A DNA stretch of 64,000 nt from Acanthaster planci (taxonomy: Eukaryota; Echinodermata; Asteroidea; Valvatida; Acanthasteridae): positions 232,706 through 296,705 of the forward strand of contig NW_019091527.1 of NCBI RefSeq assembly GCF_001949145.1, read 5' to 3'. A program made the position numbers and the translations under genes. Of this stretch, positions 52,612-64,000 are shown one piece after another. The stretch's first letter is position 1. Every line of letters starts with the position of its first letter. The notes under the pieces are model-generated. The model was not told the DNA's origin, did no database searches, and saw only the letters and a program-made list of their open reading frames with translations.

Positions 52612-53028
52612 NNNNNNNNNNNNNNNNNNNNNNNNNNNNNNNNNNNNNNNNNNNNNNNNNNNNNNNNNNNNNNNNNNNNNNNNNNNNNNNNNNNNNNNNN
52701 NNNNNNNNNNNNNNNNNNNNNNNNNNNNNNNNNNNNNNNNNNNNNNNNNNNNNNNNNNNNNNNNNNNNNNNNNNNNNNNNNNNNNNNNNNNNNNNNNNNN
52801 NNNNNNNNNNNNNNNNNNNNNNNNNNNNNNNNNNNNNNNNNNNNNNNNNNNNNNNNNNNNNNNNNNNNNNNNNNNNNNNNNNNNNNNNNNNNNNNNNNNN
52901 NNNNNNNNNNNNNNNNNNNNNNNNNNNNNNNNNNNNNNNNNNNNNNNNNNNNNNNNNNNNNNNNNNNNNNNNNNNNNNNNNNNNNNNNNNNNNNNNNNNN
53001 NNNNNNNNNNNNNNNNNNNNNNNNNNNN
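52612..53028. other. Assembly gap, 417 N
   Basis: Undetermined bases. Open frames that cross it are meaningless. Confidence 0.99.
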
Positions 53029-53063
53029 TCTCTCTCTTTCTTTTTTTTTTTTTTTTTTTTTTT
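53029..53063 (+). repeat. CT/T low-complexity tract right of the gap
   Basis: TCTCTCTCTTTC followed by 23 T, very like the tract left of the gap. Confidence 0.9.
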
Positions 53064-53231
53064 GGTCAAATTAGAAAGCTTCACATTCAGCCGGGTTTAT
53101 GATTTGCCGAGGTTAAACCACTTTTCGTGTTCAGTGTCCTGCCCTGATGCTATGTGAAATTTGAGGCGTGGGCATTTGTCCCTCCTCTCTGGGAAACAGC
53201 ATGAGTTCCTGGCCGAGCTCAATCGCTGGAG

Positions 53232-53268
53232 TTGACAATATTGTGCCTTGCCCAAATTGACAATATTG
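53232..53268 (+). repeat. Direct 12-bp repeats (TTGACAATATTG), 25 bp apart
   Basis: Exact copies at 53232-53243 and 53257-53268; each contains the palindrome CAATATTG. Confidence 0.9.
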
Positions 53269-53565
53269 CAGGTCTGTGCTTGGTACCTGGGTCCCCCACC
53301 AATGTCAACACCTGATTCCAATTTTGGGGGGCCTGGGTATCCATCTTCTCCTCTCCCCCCCCCAAAAAAACAGGCAAATAAACAAACAAACTGCACAGTT
53401 GTTTATTTTGCCTATTTTCAATACAGGTACATCATCTTAAAGACTCTACATCAAACTATAGCCAGACTTACGTCATATCATACTCCCCCAGAATGTACCC
53501 TTATGGTGGCATGCAGTGCCGTCATCATTAGCAGTCCTGTGTAGTCAAATAGCCACAGCATCCAG

Positions 53566-53585
53566 TGTAATCCGTTGTAATCCGT
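53566..53585 (+). repeat. 10-bp tandem repeat with TAATCC cores
   Basis: TGTAATCCGT twice. TAATCC is the core preferred by K50 (Otx/Gsc-type) homeodomains, here spaced 10 bp, about one helical turn. It continues into CCGTAATTTACGG, a 6-bp-arm inverted repeat. Confidence 0.85.
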
Positions 53586-55098
53586 AATTTACGGCATTTT
53601 GTATGACAGTTTTTTTTTTCAAGAGTAACATGAAAAAGTAAAACCTTCATTTTCTGTTTCTGTTCCATAAATGTGTCCAGAATGATCGTCTCAACAGTCA
53701 GGGGAAAATACCTACTCGCCAATAAAAACAGTAACGGCTTTCATTAATAGAGAACGGGTGATTTGGAACTGGTACTCTCAGTGTGAAACCATGGTACATT
53801 TAACTGTTTGCCACCAACCAGTGATACCAAGTGCGGCAGTTGCCAACAGATTTGATTGACAGGACCGGCACAGGTGGTGGTGTCATTAATTTTTGGCACT
53901 TGGAATAAACACCCAATTTAATTGCTGAAATTGCGAGTGTCCACATGACTTGTGCCACTGACTTGGAGATAAATTTAATACAGGGTATTGGTTTGACTTT
54001 CAAGCCCTTGAAAGATATTTTCTCGATTGAACGGGGCACATGTTCACACGCAGGAACACACATTACTTGCTGCTTGTTCACTGTGTGCCCAAAGCCATTG
54101 GGTATGCTTGCAAGCAAAATCCATGCTTTGCATAAATTTCCATATAAACAGGCACTTCAAAAAACCCAAGAATTGAGTAATTGTACAATTACAATGCGTG
54201 TCTATCAACAGTGAACACGGCACTTTCAACTGATGACCCATTCTGGCCAAACAAATCTTTTCCCTGCAGTGCAAATCTGTGTGAGCAATGCTACTTTTCT
54301 GACCAACTGAAAAGGAGCCGAGAAGTTGTTCTCATGAAAAATAAATCACACTCAAATTTTCACCGATAACCCATTTTTTGGGGGGTGGGGAAAGAAAAAA
54401 TTTCTCACGCAGGCAAAGAGTCCATAGTACTTGCCTTTCAAAACTGTAAGACCATTTTCCCTCCAACCTCCCACAAATCGACATGATACCCATATTCAGT
54501 TGTCCCACCGGTTACCGTTTCAAGCTACCAGATCTACACATACAATACCCAACAAGCTCATCAAGGAAACTACCAGTGATTCTCTTGGTTTCCTCCCATC
54601 ACCCCCTTCCCAAGGCCTAACTGAGACCCTGGCCATCGGACAAAAGGTGCACAGTTTCTGTTTATTCTGCGCTCAAGCTGTTATTGAAGGTTTTGAGTTT
54701 GGTAGTGAATAGAAGGGCTCGGCATTCGATCCTAAATCTACTGTTACACACACTGATGTAGCTTATTTGGAGGTTTTCCCGCGAAATTAGGAATGCGATA
54801 TTGGAGTTTACACGACTCATCTGCTGGCCTAGCCACCCATGAATAAACAGATTCGATACATGTAACTGTACAGGGTTATTCAGTTTTCTTGTTCCAAACA
54901 AAACTGCAATTCAAGCACTGAAACAATTTCAAACCAGGTCATGTTTTTCCCTTCCCTAAAACTTTGGACCCAATTACATGCACATCATCATTTTCACTGG
55001 TACAATACTATGAATGCTTGTTTTTCTTAATAAATACTTATTCAACCGGCGTCCAAATAATGTGTATCAAGTGCAGTTTAAGAATTCAATTAAATGCC

Positions 55099-55101
55099 TA
55101 T
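55099..55101. repeat. Left target-site duplication (TAT) of the MITE-like element
   Basis: TAT directly before GGCCGAG; the same three bases follow the right end at 55539-55541. A 2-bp duplication (AT or TA) cannot be excluded because three A/T bases match easily by chance. Confidence 0.5.
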
Positions 55102-55538
55102 GGCCGAGTTCGGGCGCCGTGTTCCTGACACGGGTTTCTTGTTCTCGCGCTTGAACGGCTGGAACATGACTCAAGAACACTGTTCTCGGAACAGGATCAC
55201 ACAAGGAAAAACTCGTGAGATTTTGATTTTAGAACAGCTACAAAAAAATATACAGATGGTTTACAAAGTCGGAGACAATAGGAAGTTTTGCAAAATCAAC
55301 ATTAATTATTTTTCACAACACAGAAGTGAATGCTCCTGTTTAAATAGAAAAGAATTCAGCCCAGTTGTCCATGCATTAACTCTCGAATAGTTTACTACAA
55401 TACAGACGCCGCCATGTTGCTTGTCACTAACTACCAGCGATGACCAATTTGTACGTTCCCGGCGTTCGAGCTGCAGACCAAAGAACGACAAATCAAGCTG
55501 TTCGTGAACATACGAGGACAAGCCGCCCGAACTCGGCC
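55102..55538. mobile_element. Non-autonomous DNA transposon (MITE-like) with 15-bp terminal inverted repeats
   Basis: The left end begins GGCCGAGTTCGGGCG and the right end is its exact inverted copy, 15 of 15 bases. Both ends are flanked by TAT (55099-55101 and 55539-55541), a likely 3-bp target-site duplication. Inverted similarity continues inward: CTTGAACGGCTGGAACATGA at 55150-55169 matches the complement of 55451-55470 at 14 of 20 positions. The element is 437 bp and encodes no transposase. GG-starting ends and a 3-bp duplication recall PIF/Harbinger elements, although those normally duplicate TWA rather than TAT, so the superfamily is uncertain. The ends are richer in CpG than the flanking intron. 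Confidence 0.75.
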
Positions 55539-55541
55539 TAT
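55539..55541. repeat. Right target-site duplication (TAT) of the MITE-like element
   Basis: TAT directly after CTCGGCC, matching the left flank at 55099-55101. Confidence 0.5.
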
Positions 55542-58051
55542 ATGAATACGCGTAATTTGAACCAAAGACTGATAAGTACAAATTTCAAACACAAATACTA
55601 AATTTCCTTCAGTTTTAGGCGCCACTTCTTAGCTAACAACCTGTACGAACGTCAAATGCATCATTCCAAGAAAGGGAATGATTAGCCACGAGAAAAAAAA
55701 AAAAACGAGAAAAAAAACAGAGATAAGCTTAAAGAGCTCAAGATCAAAATACTGATGCTTCATTTCAAGCCGCCTCTTCCACACTGGCTGTAAGTGTCGC
55801 AAAAACGAAAAACATGAAGTTGAAAACCCTGCGCAATCATATCGCTAATGGAAGAACACGCGCTGGTGGCACACACGTCCATCAGAACAGCAGGCACTGA
55901 CAAATGAGCACTGAGAGAAATTAACTGGACAAACGAGAACCAGACGGGGAGAATTTGCTTAGCGGTTAACAGCCATTCACTCTAATAGACAGGTCATGTC
56001 CTAGCATATGTCTGTGTGTGCATTAATGTTATCTTTACGTCGACGCACAGAATTGGCTCGAATGCTTCAACGGACAGCGAATATATCCACACGGAGGTGT
56101 ACATTCAAGGGAGATTTTAAAACCTGGGACATGTCTGCATGAGACTTCCATTTCTACATGAGACCTCAACTTCATCTCCAGATCCAAAGATTTCAGCTTC
56201 AGATCTCTGATTTAAGAGATTCCGGCTGAAGACACATCCATAGTTCTTCTGCACCCAGTATTGATTCAACACTAGAACCCTACAATATAATAAAGGACCA
56301 CGGATGAAGGCACAGACAGAGGCAAATCCAAGATTTTCACTCCTGCTTCTGCTTTGCAACAATCTTCACAAAGGGATTCATGTTGCAGTGCGATTTCCAC
56401 ATACAGTGTACTTAACTGACAAAAATCTAATCTTGTCCTCTCCTTTTAAATGGACGCATTCATAATCCTTGTCCTAAAAATCAGTGACCACTTCATGTGT
56501 CAAAATTTTCTGAAGAAAAGTACTGCAGGAGTCTTTCCAATAATAAGTGCATGACGTCAAGGAGAGCGTTTCCCCCATTTTTATGTTGAGATCCTGCAGC
56601 TAAGTTGACTTCCAAAAATCAATTCGCTGCCAACTGTGTTGGAAACTCAACAGCTCTCGAATTGACAGTTTGGCCAACGTAAACCAGCCTGGAGTGTTTA
56701 TTCTCCCCATTACAGAAACCGGTCCCCTGCATGCAACACAGAGGAGCGGATTTTCAACTCACTGATCCTCCACAAACACACAACCCTCATGCCTTTCTCT
56801 GCGAGCCTACAATACCTTTTTCTCATCTTTGGAAACTACCCAGATGTTGTGGCCAGCCCCTGCCATAGGTAAACACTCGGGCCGCACAGATGTCGCGGCT
56901 ATATTTGACTTGGAGATGATGCTCAAATGCTCCAATATTGATCCACAACGACCCTCTTGACTATAAGCTGCATACATCAGCCAATACCATTCAGAAAACA
57001 CCCAGCTCAGCTTTCTTTTATTTTCTATTTCCAACCCAAATATGAAATGCACACATATACATGTATTCTTTGGAATTCAGTCTTCATTCATTTGGTACTG
57101 AATAAGTTTGACCTCCAACTATTGTTTGGTTTAATTAATGTACTTTCACACTTGACAGTGTAAGTTGGGTGGAAAGTAAACTCCATTGCTAAAAGACACC
57201 TACACCTACCAAGTAACAAGAGACACATTTCTTTTAATTGTGCCAATAGACACTCGTTCCTGACAAGAATATACTAAAAGCATACTAGCAACTGCCATGT
57301 AAATTTCGCCCTAAGTGAAGTCTGCCACTCTGTCTCACCAAGGCAGCCAGCACAAGCAAATGTTTGTGCTAAACCTTGATGGCATGTCCTGATCTAAGCA
57401 ATCACCTCAAAGACCGTACATGATGAAGCTATTGGTCATTCGGTTACCCTTACAAGTATATTTGAAAGGGACATGTACATAATTTTCCAGCCACAATTTG
57501 CGCCTTCATGAGTCACGTACAATGCAGTCTGCAAATTCTATTGAAGTCCTAAATCAAACGTAATCAGCCCAAATGCAGGGGCACAATGATAGCATTTTTT
57601 TATTTCATTTTCGGAGACTCATTGGAATAGAGGGCAAAAAATGTGTATCTCTGCTGTTATCCGTCAAACCTAACTACGGCTAGACCAACATACATGTACA
57701 TGTACATATGCATGTACAAGGCACAGCTTTCTAAATGCAAGTCCTAGGGCAAATCCACTGCCATAAAAATGTGCATGATCCTTCTTTTAAAAGAACTGCC
57801 ACCACAGATCGGTTTCGGGTGTTTATACAAGAAGTGGCCGATTACGCACCCAATCACTCATGCATTAGCCCCATCAGGAGGGAAGGGTGTTTGGAGACAG
57901 TCAGCATGTCTGGGCAGTTAAGAAGACCGAGGAAATACGAACACGGAGGTGTCAGCCGTAAGATCGAGACAGAAACAGAGGGGAGGGGGAAAGGGGAGGA
58001 GAAGGATTAAGTGGGAGGGTATACACGTCACTGTTTCAAGTGGGGACCAGA

Positions 58052-58081
58052 GGGAGGGGTGGGGGACTCTGTAGGGTGGGG
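58052..58081 (+). other. G-quadruplex motif in a G-rich stretch
   Basis: Five runs of 3-5 G with loops of 1, 1, 8 and 1 bases, in the G-rich region 57960-58095 that runs against the usual C excess of the plus strand. Confidence 0.65.
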
Positions 58082-58553
58082 TCTTGAGTGGGAAAAGCGA
58101 TTGCACCATCATAATGGACAGGCAGGGATTAGGCTAATCCTTGGTATTTGAAGAATTAGATGCTTCACATTCTGGGCATCCAAGTATGAGTCAGGTCTCC
58201 TTTTTTAAATTTCATGTACATGTATAAACAACTACTCCAGGGGTAATATGGTAGGATTTAACTCTGGTTGTCCTAGCTGTATTCCCCAAGTGCTGGGAGT
58301 GTGATGCAGGTCCTTCTTGCCTTGAGGTGACTCACAATAGTTCTTTTGCTTTCGCAGTTGAGCATAAAATAAATATTCAAAATGGACGCAGTATCATTCA
58401 TGATTCTCGACCTACTAAAACAAAGCATTAGCATTAAGAGTGGGCTTTCTCTTTCCAAGCAGCAAAGGCCATCTAAGACAGCCACCACAGATAAACATTT
58501 CTACAACTATGAGAATTTTAAATGCCCCATAAAAAATGCTGGAGCCATATTTC

Positions 58554-58587
58554 ATTATTCTACATATTGCATTATTCTACATATTGC
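58554..58587 (+). repeat. 17-bp perfect tandem duplication
   Basis: ATTATTCTACATATTGC occurs twice head to tail without mismatch, suggesting a recent slippage event. Confidence 0.95.
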
Positions 58588-60878
58588 TTCGCCTGGCAAA
58601 ACTAATTAAATTTATCTGCCCAGGCTGAGGCAGAGGAGAAAAAAAATCCACCAGAGAATGGAAACGAACCAAAAAATGAATTGGACTGCATACTCATGTC
58701 CACATAATTTTACCACTTATCAAACGGATTATGAAAAGATTTCAATCAACTGATGAAAGGAGTACATTCGACCCTATTCCAAACTATAATCCTCTGATTA
58801 ATCACTGTCAAAATTAATGAAAATCTGGCTCCATGAAACCGGCATCCAGTGCCGTAATTTCGCTGCTCTGTGACGACCCTAGCAGCAGCGTCACGCACAA
58901 ATGGCTCTATCCAGTCTGCAACTTTTTTTCTCACCCTTTCTAATACCTATTCGCTCAATCTGCATTTTAACTTGGGGGCGGAGCACGAAGCCCTGTTCAA
59001 TGCACTTTCCAACTGAAGGCGTCCCCATGACGCTAATGAACGACTGTGTATATCGCAGCAAGATAATGAATTTGACCGACATTCTATCCCCTATGTTGCA
59101 GTCTCCCAACCTTTCTCTCAAACAGAATCAACAGGATCTTTTTTTTTGTTTTGCTTCTTTTTTTTTTCAAAGTATTTAACTGCAATATATCGACAGCCTT
59201 AGGATATTCAGGAATGTCAAGTGATAAAAGTATAGAATCCATTTGAAAACACATTTTTGTGAAGTAGTATGTCGGAGCGGTGGCATGCATGGGTGCTTCT
59301 CCAAATCTACTACTTTACTTGCTACCTTCACCATGAAAACCTCCAAATCTCATAAATGTTTTACCCAGGAAAGAAGGGAGTTTAACCTCGATACTACCCC
59401 TATCAAGCACAAAACAAAACACCAACTACATGGCCAAAAAAAGGTTTTCAGAACCCTGTCTTCTCCAACACAGACACACAAATACCTGTACAAGAGGAGG
59501 ACTCATGGATAGAATGGCCTCACTTCAATTAATCAACATCATCACTGGTAGCAAAACAATTCGCGTGCATTTATTGTCTGATATTCAATCACGTCTTTTC
59601 TTACTAGTTCTAGTTCATGAATGGCACGTCCTCCGTGTCTAATGGTGACAACCAACAATTTCTGTTTCTTTTTCTTTCTCTTCCCCTCTCCAGGTTTGCC
59701 ACTCTTTCCAGAAAAACCCCAAAATACCTCAGACAGTAAACACATAAAACACTTCCTCCTAAACCGGCAAAAGAAAAGCTGTTAATGAGAAACGCAAGCC
59801 TGAGTTATTTTCCCATCCATTTAAATCCCAATCTGTCAGTGTCCGACAAGTTGCTGAAGTTGCCCACCTTTTCTTTCCCCCTTTTTTTCCCCACATGATT
59901 ATTACCAAAAGAAAACATTTCCTTTGTGCATCCACTGATTGAAGTCCAAGACATATTGGCATATTTATCACTAGGTTAACAAAAGGACCAGTTGGATGGG
60001 CACGCTAGCCAAACACACAACGTTGCTCTTACAAGGATGCGAGTCCAAAGTTCGTTGGAATTCCAGCTTCGTCTTGCGGCACCATGACCGTTTAGACAGC
60101 AGTGTCATTTTTTGCCACTGTATAAGTGATCATATTTTTATCATCCATAGAAAGAAATGGCAACCAAATCACTGACACTACTCTATCTATTCTGAAAGAA
60201 AAAAACTAGCCAGTTTGACGAACTTGAAAAATATTGTTAACCCTTGAGCAGGTGACCAGAAAGCCGCCATATTGGAATAAGCCTCAGCACCCAACTGCAC
60301 CAACTGTCAACAGAAGACTGGTGCAGCGTTATGGCTAGCCTAAAGCACTGCCATCCCTAAAACGACTTCCAGAAACATGACGTTGAACTACTGGTAAATT
60401 GTGGGCACTGAGAGAGAGGTCAACATGTGTGCAAATGGGCACATTCATGAGACGCCAACTGAACTGTGGGTAGGGAGGAAAATATAGACCACAAATAGGC
60501 CAAGCTATGCCAATAATGCAGTTCATAAAATTCATGGCAATGAGAAAAAGCATGAGAGAGGGGGAAAAGGAATCTGTCAAATGGCAATAAACAATCCGGC
60601 ATTATGAGAAAGAAGTTGGTGTTGCTAATTCAAATAAACACTCTGACGCAAACAGGCTTGCGTTGATCACCCCATGGTAATGTCCCAGCATTCATCCATC
60701 TTCAGTGACCTTACCGTTAACTGCCCTTTCCACAAACACACCACATGCAACCAAAAGGCATCTCCACATTCGTAACCTTCCTCCCGTAAGGCCGGGCCAA
60801 AAACAATAAATTTTCTCCCCTAAAATTGATCATGAATTTATAGCGCCCTATTGCGTGCGTCCCTCACTCCTGTGCACC

Positions 60879-60891
60879 CACACACACACAC
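60879..60891 (+). repeat. Short CA microsatellite
   Basis: About six CA units before CGGCACCCCC. Confidence 0.85.
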
Positions 60892-63889
60892 GGCACCCCC
60901 GTTAAAAAATTTTCATGTATACATCCTCGATGCTCACTGTGGCAGTGTGATTTACATCCCTGTCCGAATTGCCCGCACTTTTTCTTCACCCACTAATCTA
61001 TCAGATTCTGGGGGATGCGGACAGCCTGGGTCGTTACCTAAATAAACATCATTATTCCGGTAAGCTGGAAAATATGAGGAGATCAGAAATACAAATGGAA
61101 AACGAAAACGGGGCCAATCATTCAACTGGACAGACAGAATTTTTTACCAAAATTTTTTTTCTGAGTTGCTACAGGGGAAATAAAAATTCAAGTCAATGAT
61201 TTCAACTACATATATTCTCCATCACACTTGTAAATGGTCACCAAACTATCAACTGCTCCAACTTTTACCTTAATCAGAGAGTTACCAGTAAGATTTGGGG
61301 GGGAAAAGTAATGAGTGTGGAAGATGACAACCTGTCATGAACTACAGAAGCTCGTATTCCAAGCAAACCTCTATGGGGGGGGACCTTGTGTCAATGTTTG
61401 CCAGCAACGATCTGACGCAAAGTCGTGGGCAATCCGCCTGACACCATGATGTATTATTATTGGTCTTGGTCAAATAACACCATACCTGGACTTTGGTCGA
61501 GGTCAGTTCCAAATTTCTAGAGCTGCCAAATTATTTTTAAACTCTATTTCTCATATCAATCTGTCACCATTTTTGCGTTTGCTATGTCACCGTAAACCTT
61601 CTGCTCATCCGAAGATGTCATGAGCAGATTTTAAATCTGATTTGAGAAAATTGGACAAAACCTTCTTATGAAATATTGATAGCACTGATCCTGCACTATG
61701 GAGAGGGGCTCTGTCAGGTTTATAAGCGACAGAGTGTTCACCTTCTCATGCACTTTCAAACATTCGGGAGCTCTAAAACAAACTTCAGGGCTTCCCAGCG
61801 ATTTTTCAGTGCAGGGGAGACTGGGACAGGTTTAGCTTGTGGGGGCCTGACAGTCAATCCCTGCCAGGTTGAGTAATCACCATGACCTTGGACTGCACAG
61901 ACTCGCTCCTCTGTGTTTATCTGCAAGCAGACTTCTTGCTGACCTTAAAAAGACTGGAGTTCAGCTCACAGCTTGAATCTTTGCTCCAAGGCAACTGGAT
62001 CAAAATCGCCTCTTGGTTTAATCCCTCCACTTTTTTTCCCATCCTACAAACCTTTTTCTCCTAAACCAACAAAACCTCACCTCCCAAACTCAGGATGACA
62101 GAGGCCATGTTTTTCAGCTAAGTCACTGATAAAAAACATCTTGTGGTTTTTATATCCCTTTCTATTTGACTCTGTGGACAATACACTCCCTCCACTAAAA
62201 GCCAATGGGTTATAGATGTCACAACCTGAGATATACCAGCTGTGTCTGCAAAGTATCAGATGCAGATTGTATTCGGCCCACCAAAGTTTTTGTGAAAACC
62301 CCAGAAGAAAAGGTTCCAGACCTTAAACATTCACACAGTTTACAACTGGAACTAATCTTGCACTGTTCCAATGTCCTGAAACACGGCCATCCCCCAGTTT
62401 AATTTACTGGGATCCACATGAGGGGGGAAAAAACACAAGCTGGCAAACAAAAACGAAGAAGCTCTTTTCCAGAACAAGATTTCGAGAACTTTGCTGATGC
62501 AAATCCCCTGGACTTGACTATCACAACTAAATGTCTGCTTGGCTCCCAACTGGACATCGTTCGTTTCTTGCAAGGGAGAAGGACTTGCAAGCACAGATCC
62601 GCCGCAAAAAAAATACATCATCTCAGCCATGAACATTTTGAAATTCTCTAGAGTTCCACTGACAGGGAACACTTCTCTGTCTTTCTCTCTCTCTGCGTCC
62701 CTTCAAGCTCCAAACTGCTCCGACCACTCAGGATACTCCAGCCTGTCCACTCCAGCCCTGCAGAGCGTGCCCGATTCCTACCCTCGCCTGTTTGTTCAGA
62801 TTTTTACAGCCAAATGTTCGCCTGCACCGCCTGGAACTCCATATGACCTTTCCTCTCTTTCTTTCCTTCTTTTTTTGGGGGGGGGGTATTTACTTTTATT
62901 CCCTCACTGGAAAAGGCTGCAAGTGTCTTTTGCCTGTAACCAACTACCACCACGCCTTGAAATAATTGAAATTCAATTCGACTGAGGCATATTCTGTCTT
63001 TCTTTTTGAACCAATCTCAACGGGCTACTTCAATGTTATGACAGATTATACCGAGCTACCTGGCAATTATTTCAGAGACATGTGGTGATAATTACAGCGA
63101 CAACATGAGAACCACCACAACTTCAAGGCAGCCCACTTCTGCTGATTCCTAAAATGTGTAATGTAGCCAAGGAACGAGAAAAATCACAAAGTTTTACTTT
63201 TAAATTTAAAGTGCTCTTTTCATAAAAGGGAAAAGAGGGAGTAACCATCACCAAACCAATGCCAAGAAACCAATTTTTACCACATCCTCCAATAATTACC
63301 TGTGTCATCGGGGAAAACAATGTAAAATATAAAACGTCAAAAGAAAAGAGTTGTTTATTACACTTCAAACTTACTCATTTTTTTGCTGTTTCAAGCCACA
63401 TTATTGCCATTCCAAAGAGGAAAGACACAGTTAGTTTTGTTGTGTAAAATAAGTTTTTTTACTCCCTACAAGTTATACGGAGATCTAATTAAAGTATGTA
63501 AACGCTAGTCTGAGAATTAGAATTTGCTTTGTAGCAGCTTAGACTGGCTTTTGTTATCTGACCAAGTTATCTGATCAAAGTATAGACAAAGTCCAATAAT
63601 CTCAGCATTCTTAGCATCCTTGCAAAAGTTCTGGAAAACACAAATAGATCCCCTATGAAGTTGGAGGGGCGTAATCTTTAAAGAGACAAAAAAGTCATGT
63701 GACCCCAACCGACAGAGAAGTGAATGGTGGGCGTAGTCAACTTTAAAAACAACAACAGCCCCAACTGACAGACTTTATCCCTGTGGCATCTCCGTAACAT
63801 CCCCCCCACAATCCACAAATAGAAAGGATCCCTGATCACATTACTCAACAGGACAGAAGAGTTCTTGTAACCTTTTCAGAATGAACTCT

Positions 63890-63909
63890 TGCCCAACATA
63901 TGTTGGGCA
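63890..63909. repeat. 20-bp perfect palindrome with central CATATG
   Basis: TGCCCAACATATGTTGGGCA equals its own reverse complement over all 20 bases. The centre is a CATATG E-box. Confidence 0.95.
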
Positions 63910-64000
63910 GTAAATTAAACTTTTATTACAGCACCCATCAAACATCAGACAGCACAAAAAGCTCCTAAAAGGTGTGATACAGGTCACTGGCATTCAGACA

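Larger units (their letters stand above)
55542..63889 (-). other. Intronic block to the right edge
   Basis: No exon recognised; the Musashi exon that should precede the micro-exon (RRM2 beginning, KKIFVGG...FGK) was searched for by eye on the minus strand and not found. The block has a G-rich stretch (57960-58095), a 17-bp tandem duplication (58554-58587), TACATGTA motifs near 57056, 57690-57715 and 58213, a CA repeat (60879-60891) and a 10-base G run (62877-62886). Confidence 0.5.

Noticed and set aside
52503-53102. Open frames of 170-200 codons across the gap
   Set aside because: They exist only because N is read through as unknown residues.
1-64000. CRISPR arrays, rRNA, operons, prophage or bacterial mobile elements
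   Set aside because: None seen; the splice sites, intron length and low-complexity content are eukaryotic.

Overview
The window is eukaryotic and almost entirely non-coding. One short coding exon was recognised: 49 bases at 2587-2635 on the minus strand, encoding VEDVTLMMDRQTNRHR plus the first base of a glycine codon. It has a good acceptor and donor. The peptide matches the beta2 strand and beta2-beta3 loop of the second RNA-recognition motif of Musashi-family RNA-binding proteins (Musashi/Rbp6), stopping just inside the RNP1 motif. The window is therefore best read as the inside of a Musashi-family gene transcribed right to left: the last ~2.6 kb is part of the next intron, and the ~61 kb upstream is, as far as I can see, one very long intron or several if I missed a short exon.

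Organism: an animal with large introns, about 40% GC, few recognisable transposons, many poly-C runs, and a dispersed self-complementary TACATGTA / TACATGTACATGTA motif. I think of a marine invertebrate, perhaps an ambulacrarian (echinoderm or hemichordate) or amphioxus, but this is inference from sequence texture and the Musashi peptide, not proof.

Layout. 1-2586: downstream intron, no further exon seen. 2587-2635: Musashi RRM2 micro-exon. 2636-10430: intron with a polypurine tract, two families of diverged local repeats (4737-5205 and 6583-6910) and a G-quadruplex-type run. 10440-10905: a block whose strand composition is opposite to its surroundings. 10906-52611: intron with low-complexity tracts, palindromes, CpG-dense patches and clusters of possible transcription-factor motifs. 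52612-53028: assembly gap of 417 N between two near-identical CT/T tracts. 53029-64000: more intron, including the clearest mobile element of the window, a 437-bp non-autonomous terminal-inverted-repeat element at 55102-55538.

No bacterial-type genes, operons, CRISPR arrays, rRNA or intact tRNA genes were seen. The open reading frames of 60-266 codons scattered on both strands look like chance frames in low-complexity intronic DNA. The real biological content is probably one exon of a neural/stem-cell RNA-binding protein gene plus intronic regulatory DNA, which needs cross-species alignment to delimit.
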